NCBI GenBank assembly: GCA_036245525.1
Contig: BTPG01000007.1
Span: 164,003,894-164,067,893, forward strand
Source of the DNA: Semisulcospira habei
Lineage: Eukaryota; Mollusca; Gastropoda; Semisulcospiridae
Reading direction: 5' to 3'
Length of the DNA: 64,000 nt
A program made the translations under genes and the position numbers. Below, piece after piece: positions 22,829 through 34,579 of this stretch; the stretch's first letter is position 1, and each line of letters starts with the position of its first letter. The notes under the pieces were generated by a model. That model saw only the letters and a list, made by a program, of their open reading frames with translations, had not been told where the DNA came from and ran no database searches.

Positions 22829-23275
22829 TTAATGATAATAATAATCACTAATTTTGTTGGAGTGAAATTTTTGTAACCACAAAACAATTTTGTCATGTCA
22901 AAGCTGCAGACACACTGCTTCTTTGATGCTGTCACTGAAACTCTTGTGATCGTCTCCAAGGAATCAAATTGTAGAAATATGCCACATTCTTACTAATGAT
23001 GATGAAATCATTGATGATGTTCCTTTGTAGAGCGCATTTATCCATCTAGTTAATGGCTAATAAACGAAATTTCTAGAAAATTAGCTAAGTTTATGTCACC
23101 TGTCCCGCTAGGACCGCTGACGTGTCAGATCGGCTGTTGTAATTGTCCACAGGAGGCGAGCAGTATTGAACCACGGCCCGCTTGGCAAATAGGACCGCTC
23201 AGTGTCCATCTCTTCTTCAAACCCTACCATCACCTCCCTTTGCAGAGCCAAGACCCTCTACAACGAAATGGCGAC
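22649..23275. other. No gene seen; (CTA)n microsatellite
   Basis: ACT repeats at 22789-22827. No exon recognised. Confidence 0.5.
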
Positions 23276-23347
23276 ACACTGGTTGTCTCCCTCAATTCGC
23301 TACCGCTGATAAGCGGTACTGAGCGAATCGAGGGAGACAACCAGTGT
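23276..23347. mobile_element. Palindrome family D, clean copy
   Basis: ACACTGGTTGTCTCCCTCAA and its complement surround TTCGCTACCGCTGATAAGCG. No TTAA ends; possible direct flanks were not resolved. Confidence 0.75.
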
Positions 23348-24043
23348 TGGGAATCAAGAGAGACAACCTGTGTGGGTCTATGCAGGAGCAACAAAGGCAG
23401 AGCTTTTCGTCAGCCCTTGCAGTCAGGATCTAATGGTCCCAATGGATTCGGAACCCGACGAACGGAAGGGGAGTTTCGGAAGCTCACTCAGTGCGCTGTC
23501 ACCAAAGCCGTGTCAAACTCTCCACTTCTCCACCGTCCTAGGAGCAGGAGGCATCTGAGGCTCAGCTACCAGCAAGATGCCGCTGGTCATAGTCTCACGT
23601 GCTTCAGTCTACGCACTGCTCCAGAAATACTGATATGAGAATCTATCCTGTAATCGCGGGACATCAGGTACTGCGACTCATGATGATCACACAAACAACT
23701 GGTTGTTCAAGTGCGACCTTTACCAGCAAAAAGGACATAGAGTCTAATCAGCCCCTGAACTGCCAGATTCAGTCAGCATAGGGCTCGGTAATCTGACGTC
23801 ATCGAGCTAGTCGTGGCGGTCATCTTGAGAGGATACGCGACTCATGCGCTCATCGGGAAATCGCTGTCAGGACAATGGCAGGAAAGTCCCGACGTGCTAT
23901 AGGCAATAACAGCAAGTCTTATCAACGTAGGAAACCGCTAACCAGAATCTGTTTTTGTTTGTTTCCAAAGAGGAAGAAACGTGAAGAAAAACGTGTTGAA
24001 ACACTACTTCGCTACTATCGCCAGGCTAGCGTGTCCTCTCAAG
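23348..24043. other. No confirmed gene
   Basis: A 181-codon frame crosses the D palindrome and has no recognised motif, so I do not call it. A small basic frame from ATG at 23875 (MAGKSRRAIGNNSK, 65 codons) ends just after the start of the next candidate. A family A remnant lies near 23735. Confidence 0.35.
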
Positions 24044-24250
24044 ATGGCGGCGCAGCAGCCGAAGCTCCCTAGCAACGCGGGGAACTTAATTCCCGAGACC
24101 TATAAAGAAATCTTGCAGCTGCAAACTCATCAGAATCTATACCTTTTCCGGATAGAAATAAATGCAGCAGCCAACCGGTTCATCAAGGGTGACTACCTTT
24201 ACCAGCAAGAGTCACAGAGTCACATAATTCTTTTGCCTTCGACTTCCTAA
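24044..24250 (+). CDS. Possible first exon, unrecognised protein
   Basis: CAAGATGGCGGCGCAGC gives an ATG (24044) in strong initiation context (A at -3, G at +4) with a YY1-like overlap. The frame runs MAAQQPKLPSNAGNL, IPETYKEILQLQTHQ, then 38 more residues to a stop at 24250. The last third overlaps a decayed family A palindrome, so any real exon would end earlier; a GGGTGACT at about 24187 is a weak donor. I recognise no family. It may be the start of a gene whose other exons I cannot see. Confidence 0.25.
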   Translation: MAAQQPKLPSNAGNLIPETYKEILQLQTHQNLYLFRIEINAAANRFIKGDYLYQQESQSHIILLPSTS

Positions 24251-24421
24251 AGAGCTCTTGCTGCATAATTATATGAGAATCTATAGTCTCTCCGAACGAA
24301 AGAGGTTGGCTGAGGGGCAGCGCTGTCAAAAGGTAAGGAAGCTCTTCAGAACCCGGTTGAACTCAGACGCCGGAAAATCGGCATAGTCGTCTGCTTGAGC
24401 AGATCGAAGCTAATTCCCACA

Positions 24422-24487
24422 GCAAAAGCAATAGATTCTCCTGAGCCCCTGCGACTGCAGGGGCTGATGAGAATCTATCGCTTTTGC
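24422..24487. mobile_element. Palindrome family A, GCAAAAGC subtype
   Basis: GCAAAAGCAATAGATTCTCC and complement around CTGCGACTGCAG. Outer arms differ from the usual GCAAGAGG, with matched changes on both arms. Confidence 0.7.
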
Positions 24488-24656
24488 ACACGGCAGAAAT
24501 CGACGAAAGACTGTGCAGTCGGTCGGACAGTTTTCCGACCGCCGAAAACTGGGGAATGTCGCCATGAGAAGAAAGGGGCCATAATCTTTATAGATTACTT
24601 CCCTTTTCCGCTGGTTGTAGTGCTGCGTCAGGCCTAACACAGAAACTGAAGACACA

Positions 24657-24722
24657 GCAAGAGCAGTAGATTCTGATGAGCCACTGCGAATGCAGGGGCT
24701 CATGAGGATCTGCTGCTCTTGC
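24657..24722. mobile_element. Palindrome family A, GCAAGAGCAG subtype
   Basis: GCAAGAGCAGTAGATTCTGA and complement ending CTGCTGCTCTTGC around GCGAATGC. It lies 170 bp from the previous copy. Confidence 0.7.
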
Positions 24723-25021
24723 AAATGGCGCTCGCTGTGCATTCAGGCAGTTTTTGTAGGTGAGAAGCTGGTGAAGTAGCGAGCCTAGCATAGGACTTGG
24801 TGAGCCAGTGTGAACGTTCCTCGCTAGCGCAGAGGGACGGTGTCAGTCAATGTCTAACCTAACAAAACGAGAGGCTGTCAAACGTGGGGGACGGATAGAT
24901 ATGAATGTGCTCCAAACCCTCTTTCTACACCAGCACGTTGGCGTGAAAACTTCCTAGTGCTGGCCCGGATTAGCAAGTTTAGTGCAAGGACTTTTTCTCT
25001 TGGCTAATCTTTCTTTTTCAT
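24723..25021. other. No gene seen
   Basis: No exon or repeat recognised. Confidence 0.4.
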
Positions 25022-25212
25022 TTAACCCGTTCGGCACTGCCGAGAGGTGGACTCCCTACAGATAAAAGAGGCACAGATCCTCATGAGCTCCTGCAGTTGC
25101 GGGGGCTCATGAGGCTCTATGCCTCTTGCAGAAACCATGTTCCAGGTGGGGATCTTTGACTGACGCAGTTGCCGACTTGAGTTTACTTACGATTTCCAAC
25201 TGACGGGGTTAA
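25022..25212. mobile_element. Palindrome family A, TTAA-bounded copy
   Basis: TTAACCCGTTCGGCACTGCC opens and ACGGGGTTAA closes a 191-bp unit. Hairpin at 25065-25130 (AAGAGGCACAGATCCTCATG ... meeting at TGCAGTTGCGGG). The right flank has GTGGGGATCTTTGAC, the family motif. Together with the copy at 7651 it defines the family ends. Confidence 0.8.
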
Positions 25213-25906
25213 ACTGGGACGTTCTTACGTTAAGTTCAAGGTCAGATTAACACTTTCAGTGCTAGAATTGGAACTTTATGTTGCTCTTTAGCAATTCAGT
25301 GTTGAATCATACTGTAACGGAGACGGGAACAATTACACAGGCAGACCCGAACTGGGGCGGAACAAGCAAGATGAGGCCGGATTTCATCCCAAAGTCTACC
25401 GCCGGTATTGTTTGGAGCTCAGATGCGTTTATCTTTTACTTGTTCATAGTATAATGCTGATCCATTTCCCTCCTCTCTAAGCCAACCTCTGATCAACACA
25501 CACGTCGACGCACACACTGAAATGAAAGACGGACAGTGGCACGGCGCTTCCCGCCATTAGTACGCTCCGCCTGTGGGCTGGTGTAGCGACAGGAATCTAC
25601 TACTCTAACCCACCCTCTGATCCACACACGCTGCCACACATAAATAAAAACGAGCACACGGCGATTCCCGCCATTCGTAAGCTCTGTGGTCTGGCGTAGC
25701 ATAGCTATTCTGAAGAAGAATAATAGCACGAGCAGCGAAATGACTTCACTTCAAGCTTCACGTCATGGGCCGGCATCATTAGCCCCACGACGCCGTGTTC
25801 ATAGTCAGTGACGACTCGATATTATACGTCAACATCGCAGTACTAACATTTGACGTTTCATTGGATCAACTTTGCAATTTTCTTGCTGATTTTTTTCATT
25901 GCCTAG
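25213..25906. other. No gene seen; diverged 110-bp repeat
   Basis: CACACACTGAAATGAAAG / CGATTCCCGCCATTCGTAAG blocks recur in diverged form (about 25500-25600 and 25620-25700). No exon recognised. Confidence 0.4.
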
Positions 25907-26300
25907 AGCTTACAGGTCACAATAATTTTGACCTAATCCTACCCCAGGGCCGGGACAAATAGCAGGCTTATGCAAACACTGCTTATGAAAAATCATGCGG
26001 GTATTAATGAGAAGATAGCTTTTTTTCGTAAAAGAAAAATTAAAGTTATGTTAGCTGTTTTACAAATGACTCCAAAAAAGTGAAGAAAACTGATTTTCAC
26101 AACTAGGGCATACAGGTCACAATTGACCTAATCGTACCCGACAGCCGAGACAAACTGCAGGCTTATTTAAATACCGTATACGAAAAATCATGCTATTATT
26201 AATGAGAAGATTGATTTTTTCGTAAAAAAGACTCAATTGTTTTAAAATTAACCCATATAATTCGTGAAATAAATCCAATAAACGTAAAAATGTTTTTTTC
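25907..26300. repeat. 200-bp tandem duplication, diverged
   Basis: TTACAGGTCACAAT at 25910 and ATACAGGTCACAAT at 26110, each followed by GACCTAATC.TACCC, GACAAA..GCAGGCTTAT, AAAAATCATGC and ATTAATGAGAAGAT. The unit is about 200 bp. Confidence 0.75.
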
Positions 26301-26608
26301 TAAAAATATTTAATTATCACTCAAAAGGTCTAGAGGTACAAATGCTGGTTAACGAACTCCTTCAATATGTCCTTTGTATCTAGCTAAACACAAAATATCT
26401 AGTAAAAATAAGAAAAATTACGGACTTTAGTGTGGATCAACCGGTTTTTTGTGAAACGGCCATTTTCTCGTCAATAAGCATCTTAATCAAAACATGTAAA
26501 AAAAAAAAAATTAAAAAAAAGGTCCCTAGATAATTCTTTTAGGGACAATATCCTAAAATTTCAAGCTTGTCCGTTGTCAAACGCGGGCTCTAGTGGCTGT
26601 CACACGCG

Positions 26609-26654
<46 letters not shown>

Positions 26655-27328
26655 CGGCGTTTGACGATAAAAGACGTTCTCTAGCAAGGTTTGCGCAGCT
26701 AGACGTGACGTCATTTTTATCGTGTTACTTCTTTGCCAGAATTTCTGCGCTGCACGCCCTAAAACGTCATGTACATGCTCCGGAATGCGCTCCGACCCAG
26801 CCCCATTTCAAAGTCTACCGTATTTTTTTTTTTTTTTTAATAAGGTCAAGGGGGGGCTGCTATAATCGGCGGGGTTGACTACCTGAGCTGAACACCTGCA
26901 AGCCTGTATTGCCAATATAGCAAGAGTGTTGATGACAGTCCGTCCACAGGCCATAAACCACAGTGAAAAAGAAATCGCCTCATAAAAAAAAAAAAAAATG
27001 CCTACAGCACAAAAGGCACTCAGGCCCAAGTTGGCCGCAGCTGGCCCCTTAACCTTTTTGCGTACAGGAAAAGCGAGATGACGGATGGCTTCTATTCCTG
27101 CACACCGGTTTAGCGTTTGCGAATGAAGGGAGACAACCAGCGTCACAGTGTTTTAATTTTTTTTTGCAGTGTATCTGCGCCAGACTTCAGTCATATAAAT
27201 CAGTTAGATCTGTCACAATTTGTCTATACAACGAGTTCTCAATGTTGTCTTGCCTGAAATAAATCTGAATTTCACAATCTTTTCGAATACTCACACTGAA
27301 CAGAGGTTGTCTACTACGGTCTCTGACA
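26301..27328. other. No gene seen; simple repeats
   Basis: (CA)n at 26611-26652, T run near 26823-26838, A run near 26983-26997. A TGACGTCA lies at about 26706. A D-type half palindrome (GAAGGGAGACAACCAGCG) lies near 27124. Confidence 0.5.
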
Positions 27329-27545
27329 TTAACCCATTTAGCCCCGACGCCCTACAGCGGCAGGAGATGAGTCGACCATGATAATTCAAGGGTAGTGACA
27401 GATTAGCTTGGCGCCGACAGGCGCCAAGCTAATCTGGCACTACCCTTGAATTATCATGGTCGATCCATCTCCTGTAACTGGTGCATAGTCGTTAGATGAC
27501 GCCTCCAAAATTTGGGAAATACGGCAGCGGGGCTGAATGAGTTAA
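27329..27545 (+). mobile_element. Palindrome family C, complete 217-bp copy
   Basis: TTAACCCATTTAGCCCCGAC opens and GGGGCTGAATGAGTTAA closes. Hairpin CGACCATGATAATTCAAGGG meets at GGCGCCGACAGGCGCC; one arm has GTGACAG where the other gives CTGGCAC. Confidence 0.85.
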
Positions 27546-28149
27546 AGAAACGGGAGGAGAAGAAGGCCAGAAAAGTCTTTATTTGACTACATTCAAACTT
27601 CGTTATTTTTTTCTCAGTTAGTATCCCTTCTGTGCTATTTTATTGTAACACATACTAAGAACACTTAGATAAGAGATCTTGCGAACAATGAACCTTTTAT
27701 ATTGCTTTAGTTTACATGCATGTACGTATTACTGTAAAACAACGTGCGATTCACTGGACTAGCCTCTGGAGGCTGAATAAAAACATTTTCCATAATAATT
27801 ATACACCGCGGCACACCGAGCAAATGCGGAAGCCAGTCAGCGGTTGATATTTTTTTTTCATGATGGATGCGAACATTTATTATTTTATTCACGATCTCAA
27901 AAGCTTCTTAAATCCTCTTTCCGCCTTTGCGAAGCGCGTTTTCCTCCCCACGTTATCAGATTGACGGAATGGGGTGAAGAGTAACCCCCTAAAACAAAAA
28001 TCGAATGTCGACGCTTTAGCACCGGGGTTTCAGCGCATTACGTGCGTTTGCCTCAGAATTTTCAAAATCTGATTCCATCGAAAATATAAATTATTCATCA
28101 TAGCTTACTGAAATGTCCACGGACTTTTTAACCAACCAAGCAGTAGTAT
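27546..28149. other. No gene seen
   Basis: No exon or repeat recognised. Confidence 0.45.
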
Positions 28150-28388
28150 ACATATCGGGTCTTGTACCTATGACTACTGTTCAGGCAAAAAGACGGCCTT
28201 GTTAGGATGCTCGTTCAAAGATCTTGTAAATTAGGGTGGCACAGTTGCACTACGCCTGAACTGATCAGTGTTCAGGTCGTATATATGCAATACTGAGCTG
28301 TCCTTGTCCCCATAACCCGCTCGTTAGGCCAGCCGTCCAATATCACTCCGATGCCGTGGACTCTAAACCCCGAACTTGCTAACCCAGC
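28150..28388 (+). mobile_element. SINE body, 5'-worn copy
   Basis: Shares GTGGCACAGTTG, GCCTGAACTGATCAGTGTTC and GTCCCCATAACCCG with the SINE at 48511-48807. The tRNA-like head is not recognisable here. It ends near CCGAACTTGCTAACCC. Confidence 0.65.
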
Positions 28389-28696
28389 TCGCCTTCTGTG
28401 CACTGGGAACCAACCAAACAATCAGGACTACGTTCTAGTCACGTTCTGAATGGAGACCAAAGCATTTGTCTTCAGCATCCAATCATATGGAAGACGGAAT
28501 GGTCGGGGGATGGAAAGCGGGAGCTGAGGTTACAAATACAAGACGTCAAGTGTAAACTGCACTCCACAGCATGTTTGGGGGACGCACACACAAACACACA
28601 CGGCCGGCGGACGCAGCTGTTGCTGCACACTGTTAGTTCTGGTCAGTCGCCATCCAGAGTCAGCTATCACGGGCATGGGGAGTCACACACACACAC
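28389..28696. other. No gene seen
   Basis: Ends in a short CA run that abuts the next palindrome. Confidence 0.4.
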
Positions 28697-28762
28697 ACAC
28701 TGGCTGTCACCCTCAATTCGCTACCGCTGAGCGGTAGCAAATCGAGGGTGACAACCAGTGTC
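28697..28762. mobile_element. Palindrome family D, clean copy
   Basis: ACACTGGCTGTCACCCTCAA and complement; the centre TACCGCTGAGCGGTA has no loop. Confidence 0.75.
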
Positions 28763-29323
28763 CAACGTACACACTTACGCGAAGAGGGAATGGTTGTATT
28801 TCATTCATTTGTGCAGCACCCAGGAGACGGCTCGATTACAATTTCGAGCAATTGCAGTGTCAGAAATTTTGGGACTGGCGTAACCCTCGACTTACCGCAG
28901 AGCCGGATCGGAGGGGAAAATGAGAAATCCAAGTAAAAAATTCTTCCAGAAGACACAAAATACTGAAATTCTCTATCTTACCGCTCCCTGTTTCATCGAC
29001 CCTGCCAACGTTTGGTAGTATTTTGAGGCGGAAAGCATGACCTGAAGGGGCTTCATTTGAGTAATATGTCACAGACAAAATAGATGGACTCTCCACCACC
29101 CCTTTCCGAGTGGGTTTGCACTGGGTATATATTTCCCTGGGTGTATTTCCTCCTAAATAATTATAGCGAAGTTAATCCTTTCAAGTGAAGAAAACTTGGT
29201 GGCTTCAGTTATTGTTGCGACTGAGCCACACCGAGCGAGAGAAGGAGGGGGGGGGGGGGGCGGGCTAGAAAGACAAAGAGGGGTGGGGAGGGGGGAGCAG
29301 AGATAGTGAGATGGGGTTCCTAC
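28763..29323. other. Intron of the TTC28-like gene; no exon seen
   Basis: No recognisable exon downstream of the TPR exon. G-rich, C-rich sequence at 29245-29300 lies just inside the intron. The next expected coding exon was not found between here and position 1. Confidence 0.5.
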
Positions 29324-29641
29324 CTTGGCCCACTTGGGGTTCAGCTGTCTGGCTGTGCGCGCGTCCTGCACACTGTCCTGGTATCGTCCCAGCTTGTAGG
29401 TGGCGGCGGCGCGGTTGGTGTAGAGGATGTGGTTGGAGGGGTCAAGCTGGATGGCCTCACTGTACGCCGCCACCGCCCGCCGGTAATCCCCCGCGCTCAC
29501 CGCCTCGCTCGCCACACGCACCTTGTGTAAAAACGCCGCCTGACCCCCGGGACTATCGGGTGGAGGGGACGGGGTAGGCAGTACGGCGGGTGGCTGCTGA
29601 CCTCGCGGGGTGGTGGCTGTGGCCCCGCGACTCGTGCCGGC
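29324..29641 (-). CDS. TTC28-like gene, second coding exon
   Basis: A 318-bp exon, phase 0 at both ends, 106 codons. On the minus strand a pyrimidine-rich TATGTCTCCCTGCAG acceptor precedes GCCGGCACG, and AAG|GTAGGAA is the donor. Residues 1-34 are a Pro/Thr/Gly-rich linker; residues 35-106 form the first TPR unit and a half: AAFLHKVRVASEAVSAGDY, then YSEAIQLDPSNHILYTNRAA and ARTARQLNPKWAK. The LNPKW-K ending, order and splice position fit the N-terminus of TTC28, a very large TPR-CHAT scaffold linked to cytokinesis in vertebrates. Other TPR co-chaperones are possible, but their motif after the DP-N-LY-NR core differs. Family assigned from memory, without a search. Confidence 0.65.
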
Positions 29642-29754
29642 CTGCAGGGAGACATAAACAAGACGTGAGTCACGTGCTGGGTCACAGCCATGCAATCACA
29701 CCACAACAATACCATAACTGGAAAAAAAAAATCATAGTGTAAAAGTTGAACCAG

Positions 29755-29943
29755 TTAACCCCAAGACCGCATTTCCCAAATTGTATAGGTGTCATCTAAC
29801 AACTATGTACCAGCTGAATGAAATAGATGAACCTTGATAATTCAAGGGTAGTGCCTGACGGCGCCAAGCTAATATGGCACAACTCTTTAATTATCATGGT
29901 TTGTCCATCACCTGCTGTAGTGCGTTGGGGCTAAATGATTTAA
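29755..29943 (-). mobile_element. Palindrome family C, shortened copy in the intron
   Basis: TTAACCCCAAGACC opens and GGGGCTAAATGATTTAA closes. The left half of the hairpin has lost the AGATTAGCTTGGC block (GTAGTGCCTGACGGCGCC), so only part of the stem pairs. A 31-bp tandem duplication of GGCTAAATGATTTAATCC follows at 29930-29990. Confidence 0.65.
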
Positions 29944-29989
29944 TCCTGAGGCTAACTTGGGGCTAAATGATTTAATCCTGAGGCTAACT

Positions 29990-31010
29990 TCTTTTTCAGA
30001 CTTGTAAATTGTCTTATAAGTGCAACATTACAGACTATGAGTCAGGTCAACCACGATAGTACAATGGTATGCCAGAACAGCAACAGACCACCAAACCAAA
30101 AATAATTTGATCAAGACCCCCTGTGAACAGCAGCAATCCTTGAATTCGGTTATAGTCTTTGATTCGGCACAACGATTTATACACATATGTATCACTTATG
30201 AAGGAACGGCTGAACTAATAGAATCTGCCATATCAAGTGCAATAGCGATGACTTGTGTTTACATAATCATTAATGGCTCTGCCCTCGTCCTTAAAACTGC
30301 TGCGTAAATTATACAATCAAGACAGATGCAGAGGTTCAACTCTGTGATCAAGATTAGTTATGCTGTAGTAGCATTTCTCCATATCATATTACTATATATA
30401 TATATATATTATTATAATTATTATTATACCGTTATTATATAGGCGCTTTTTCTCAATTTTTTGGGCAAATCGACTCAAAGCGCCGCGAACTGAAACCCAA
30501 CACGCACACTCACGTAACGGACACGGATTTACGCCATTTAAGACAAACACAGTACAAGACAGACGAAGGGCCAGTTCGACTACTGAAGTTACAGAGATTT
30601 TTGATCGCTTGTATTTGAAATTTGTAAAATGGCCTGAAACCGGTACCAAAGTGTGGGTGGGTGGGTGGCCACGTATGTAAAGCGCTCTATTTCTCCAGAA
30701 ATTATAGTTTACGAACACTCCACTTCTACGCTATGTTACTTTCTCAGGGCTTACTGGCTTCAGAAAGGAAACTATGAATGCTATTGTCCTTTCTTTTTTT
30801 TTTTTTTTTTTGATTAGTGTAACTGCTTCACATCCACATCAAAACACCAAACTAAAATTTTACACACGGCAAAAGTCGCGGATACTGGACGAGGCGACCA
30901 AAAGTCACTCTAACTGCCTCCAGACGCAAATTAAGTTTCTGAAACCACGGCCGCGAGTTCAAAGCCAGGTAACCCTATCTATCCAAGGTGCATGGATATA
31001 AATTGCGCCA
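29990..31010. other. Intron; retroposon tail, no exon seen
   Basis: (TA)n near 30393-30410 and ATTATTATTATACC, then GGCGCTTT at 30440, look like an inverted (ATT)n-tailed retroposon end. T run near 30794-30811. No exon recognised. Confidence 0.45.
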
Positions 31011-31076
31011 GCAAGAGGAAAAAAACATCATGAACCCCCACATCTACCAGGACCCATGAGGTTTTTTACCTCTTGT
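31011..31076. mobile_element. Family A hairpin, decayed, A/T-rich arms
   Basis: GCAAGAGGAAAAAAACATCA and a complement ending GTTTTTTACCTCTTGT; the outer stem is kept while the centre has drifted. Confidence 0.6.
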
Positions 31077-31212
31077 ACTCGTGGGATGTTCGGCGGCATT
31101 TTCAGTCCTGGCAGGGAAGGGATTAATACGCAATCCGCTTGGAACCTCTCAGTACAAGCTCTAAGACATTCAGGCACTACTCTCTCTTGGCTTGACTTCG
31201 CGAACGAAGATT

Positions 31213-32523
31213 CTATAGGGCTTGCCCACGTCGTCTGCAGGCATTTTCGTGGCTGCGGAGGCCAATCCGGGACAGGCAGGTTCGACCGCAGTGGCTGCAG
31301 GGGAAGGTCTGGTCAGGGTTCTGAGTTACGGCAACTCGGTTTTTTCTCCTGAGCCGTTTGTCCTTAAGGTTAGCTCTGCGAGAGTCCTCAAAGGAGACGG
31401 CTGCCTTGTAGATGGTGGAGCGCCAGGTGTCACGGTCCGCAGCAAGCGAAGACCACTGGCGGTGGTCGATTTGGCAAGCACTAAGTGACTTCTTGAGACC
31501 GTCTTTGTATCTCTTCTTTGGTGCCCCTCTGTCACGGTGTCCAGTAGCAAGCTCGCCGAACAGAGTGATCTTGGGTAGGCGATGATCCTCCATCCTGGAG
31601 ACGTGCCCCGCCCAGCGAAGCTGTGTCCGCAGCAACAAAGCCTCGATGCTCATAGTTTCTGCCTGTTCAAGGACCTCGACGTTGGTGACATAGTCACTCC
31701 AGTGAATGCCCAGGATGGTACGCAGGCAGCGCTGGTGAAAGCGTTCGAGGAGTCGTAGTTGGTTGCGGTAGAGGGTCCAGGACTCGGAACTGTACAGCAG
31801 GGTGGTGAGGACGACAGCTCTGTACACACTGATCTTGGTGCCCGTTTTCAGCTGTTGATTGTGCCACACCCGCTTGAAAAGTCGCCCAAAAGCGCTGTTC
31901 GCTTTTGCCAGCCTGCTGTCAAGCTCCTTGTCCAGCTTGGCATCTGACGTGATGATGCAGCCAAGGTAGGTAAACTGGTGTACTGACTTCAGTTCAGACT
32001 CGCCGATGGTGATGTGGGGAGGGCGATGCTCTACCTTGGGTGCCGGCTGATGTAGTACCTCTGTCTTTTTCAGACTGACCTCGAGTCCAAAGAGCTGGGC
32101 AGCATCTGCAAAGCAGGATGTGATGCGCTGCAAGGCTCTCTCTGTGTGTGCAACAAGGGCAGCGTCATCAGCAAAGAGCAGCTCACGAATCAGTTGGTCT
32201 AGGGTTTTCGTGTGGGCCTGCAGTCGTCTGAGGTTGAACAGGCTGCCATCGAGACGATATCTGATGTACACTGCATCGTCATCGTCGAGGTCTACTGTGG
32301 CCTGCTTCAACATCATGCTAAAGAAGATGGTGAAGAGGGTTGGTGCCAGCACGCAGCCCTGTTTCACGCCGTTGATAATGGGGAATGGTTCTGAGAGGTT
32401 ACTGTTGAGTCTAACCTGGCCTTGCTGGTCCTCGTGGAGCTGGACGATCATGCTTAGGAACTTTGGGGGACAGCCAAGTCGCTCCAGGATCTGCCACATG
32501 CCTTGCCTGCTACCTATTGACAC
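31213..32523 (-). mobile_element. 5'-truncated LINE of a second group, open RT ORF
   Basis: A 436-residue frame on the minus strand with reverse-transcriptase motifs from finger/palm onward (VKQGCVLAPTLF, LLFADDAALVAHT, YLGCII) and a C-terminal C2HC-type zinc finger (FPCSHCGRTCLSRIGLRSHE then C). The endonuclease half and early RT are missing; sequence starts at GMWQILERLGCPPKF. It differs from the RTE-like copies in YLGCIITSD, LRWAGHVSRM and the zinc finger. Clade not assigned. No convincing target-site duplication; GTAGTG occurs near both ends, which is too short. The open frame despite truncation suggests a fairly young insertion. It lies in the TTC28-like intron in the gene's sense direction. 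Confidence 0.8.
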
Positions 32524-32928
32524 TACCTATTTATAGTTGTCCTAGACTGGTAGCCTGGCTCCAGCACGTAGCACTGAAAGGGAAAACAGTAGGGGCGCCA
32601 TTGTCAAACTAATTTCTCGTCTGAACACCAGGGTCATTTGCCTGGCATTACCACTGCGGCTCCAAGAAATCCTAGCCAAATTGAAAGACACAGATTCACA
32701 TGAGCACCCCTCCTGTTGCAGGGGGTCAGAAATGAAATACATTCTTTTTAGTGAGACCAATTTTACTCAAGGACCCATTCTGAAGAAAACGAATAAAGCT
32801 AAGATCTGCGAACAGACTGAAGGGAACAATACATGACAGGCTGTCCTGCTCACAAACGTATGCTTTGTTACATTCTCATGAATTCCCCTGCCTCACGATG
32901 TAAATTAAATTAGCCAATCTATGCATAC
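32524..32928. other. Intron; no exon seen
   Basis: A worn family A trace near 32685-32735 (GACACAGATTCACATGAGC). Nothing else recognised. Confidence 0.45.
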
Positions 32929-32989
32929 GAGAGGCATAGATTCTCATGATCCCCTGAGGCAAGGGCTCATGAGAATCTATGCCTCTTGT
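32929..32989. mobile_element. Palindrome family A copy
   Basis: AGAGGCATAGATTCTCATGA and complement around CCCTGAGGCAAGGG. Clean stem, shortened centre. Confidence 0.75.
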
Positions 32990-33827
32990 AGCCTTTGTGG
33001 GTTGGACGGTGTCAGTCTTTGCCCTATGCTTTGACTGCGTCATGTGTCTGGACATAGGGCCGGTGACAAAGTAAACAAGGCAAATATTGTCACAGCTATA
33101 AGCGGGGCCCCAGGCCGGCATTCCTCATAGTGCAGGGAAATGCCGCCCCTGTATGCTAAGCACCAAACAGTTCTACCGTATTTATATTGGCTATGTGTGT
33201 TAAGCACTGCCGGCACTGCTCTTTTTGTATTGTCAGTTGCAACTGGAAGGACGTTACGAAACACGCACGCGAGCGCGCATGCAGTGTATTAAAGTGACCT
33301 GATCCAATGTTTTTTTTTTTTAAAGGGTTCCGGACAGTTCAAAAGACCTCACTTATAAGTGCTCTCCGTATGTTTTACAATAATTCTGGACAAAAGGTCA
33401 TACCTTTTAAAGGACTAAATACTTATTTGAATGTAGTAAAATTAAAGATTTTTCTGCTCTTCTATGAAGGAGAGTTCCACTGACTAGCACTGTAAACCAT
33501 AGAAGATGTCTGTTTACAGTTAAATACTCACACAGAGTGTGAAAAAGGGTACAAAAGTCTTAGTAGAGACAAGACATTTTAGAAAGCAAAACGCAGATCA
33601 TCTTTTTAAATGGGACACGTTCTGACACTGAAGTGTATTGTCTGACTTGGGTTCGCCGCAAAAAAGCCGGCCGACCTTCCTATTGTGCGATCATTTTCTT
33701 AACCTACTAGTACAATTCTTTCTATGCTCTGCAGATCTTATCACTTAAAGTTCGCGTTGCAAACGTCATGATGTTCAGGCCATGAATGCTTAACACATTG
33801 CAAGTGCAAAGCGGTAGTGTGTGCATG

Positions 33828-33831
<4 letters not shown>
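32990..33831. other. Intron; no exon seen
   Basis: No exon recognised; T run near 33311-33321. Confidence 0.45.
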
Positions 33832-33892
<61 letters not shown>

Positions 33893-33930
33893 TGGAGAAA
33901 CACGCTTAGAAAGGACAAGTACGACACAGT
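33832..33930. repeat. (GT)n microsatellite and recurrent motif
   Basis: GT run to about 33891, then GAAACACGCTTAGAAAGGAC with AAGTACGACACAG. The complement of this motif also stands next to a (CA)n run at 52.6 kb. Confidence 0.7.
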
Positions 33931-34579
33931 TTATTACATGTTCCGCATCTGTTCAGTTGCTTCCTGCATGTTTAGTTACTTTCTGCATGAAAAAAAGAGT
34001 ACAAGTGCCTTGATGTTTCACCTGAATATTCAGATAAACAGTGTTGTAGCTTGTCCCTTAAGCGTGTTTCTTTCCACGGTAGTAATTTTTTTAAAGCATT
34101 TTACACGCTTGGCAGTCACCTTTTAGGCCTGGATTTCTCGTTAGCTTCTGATTTGTGTCAGTATTGGTACAGTTATCAAGCGCGGGAGTACGATTTATAC
34201 AATTTACAATATCGTAAACCATTGAACATCCCCTGCCATAAAACATGCAGTAATATGACACTGGATGTCTCCCTTGATTCGCTATACAACTGTGTAGCCA
34301 GTCTGCATTATATAGTGGTGGACTGCGTTTTTTGGGTCCAACATCGCGGCGCACTAGCACACCTACTTGTCAGTTACATCGAGGCGCTGGGAATATCAAA
34401 TGGCACTTTATTTTCAGCCCAAGGGCAAATCTTTAAACAAAAAATCATCAACAGATAATCCCGCCGCTGAATATTTACAAGAGTTTAAGTGTCGTTTTGC
34501 TCTCTTTCGCTGACACTATGTGAGCGACCTTATGTCATAAAAGACGCGTGTTATGTGTGCCGCCTCAAGTCTTACTTTG
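33931..34579. other. Intron; no exon seen
   Basis: A D-type half palindrome (ACACTGGATGTCTCCCTTG) lies near 34258. No exon recognised. Confidence 0.45.

Noticed and set aside
23093..23638. 181-codon plus-strand frame
   Set aside because: It runs through a D palindrome, has no recognised motif and no splice support.
31170..32525. Target-site duplication GTAGTG for the 31.2-kb LINE
   Set aside because: Only six bases and not flush with the element ends.
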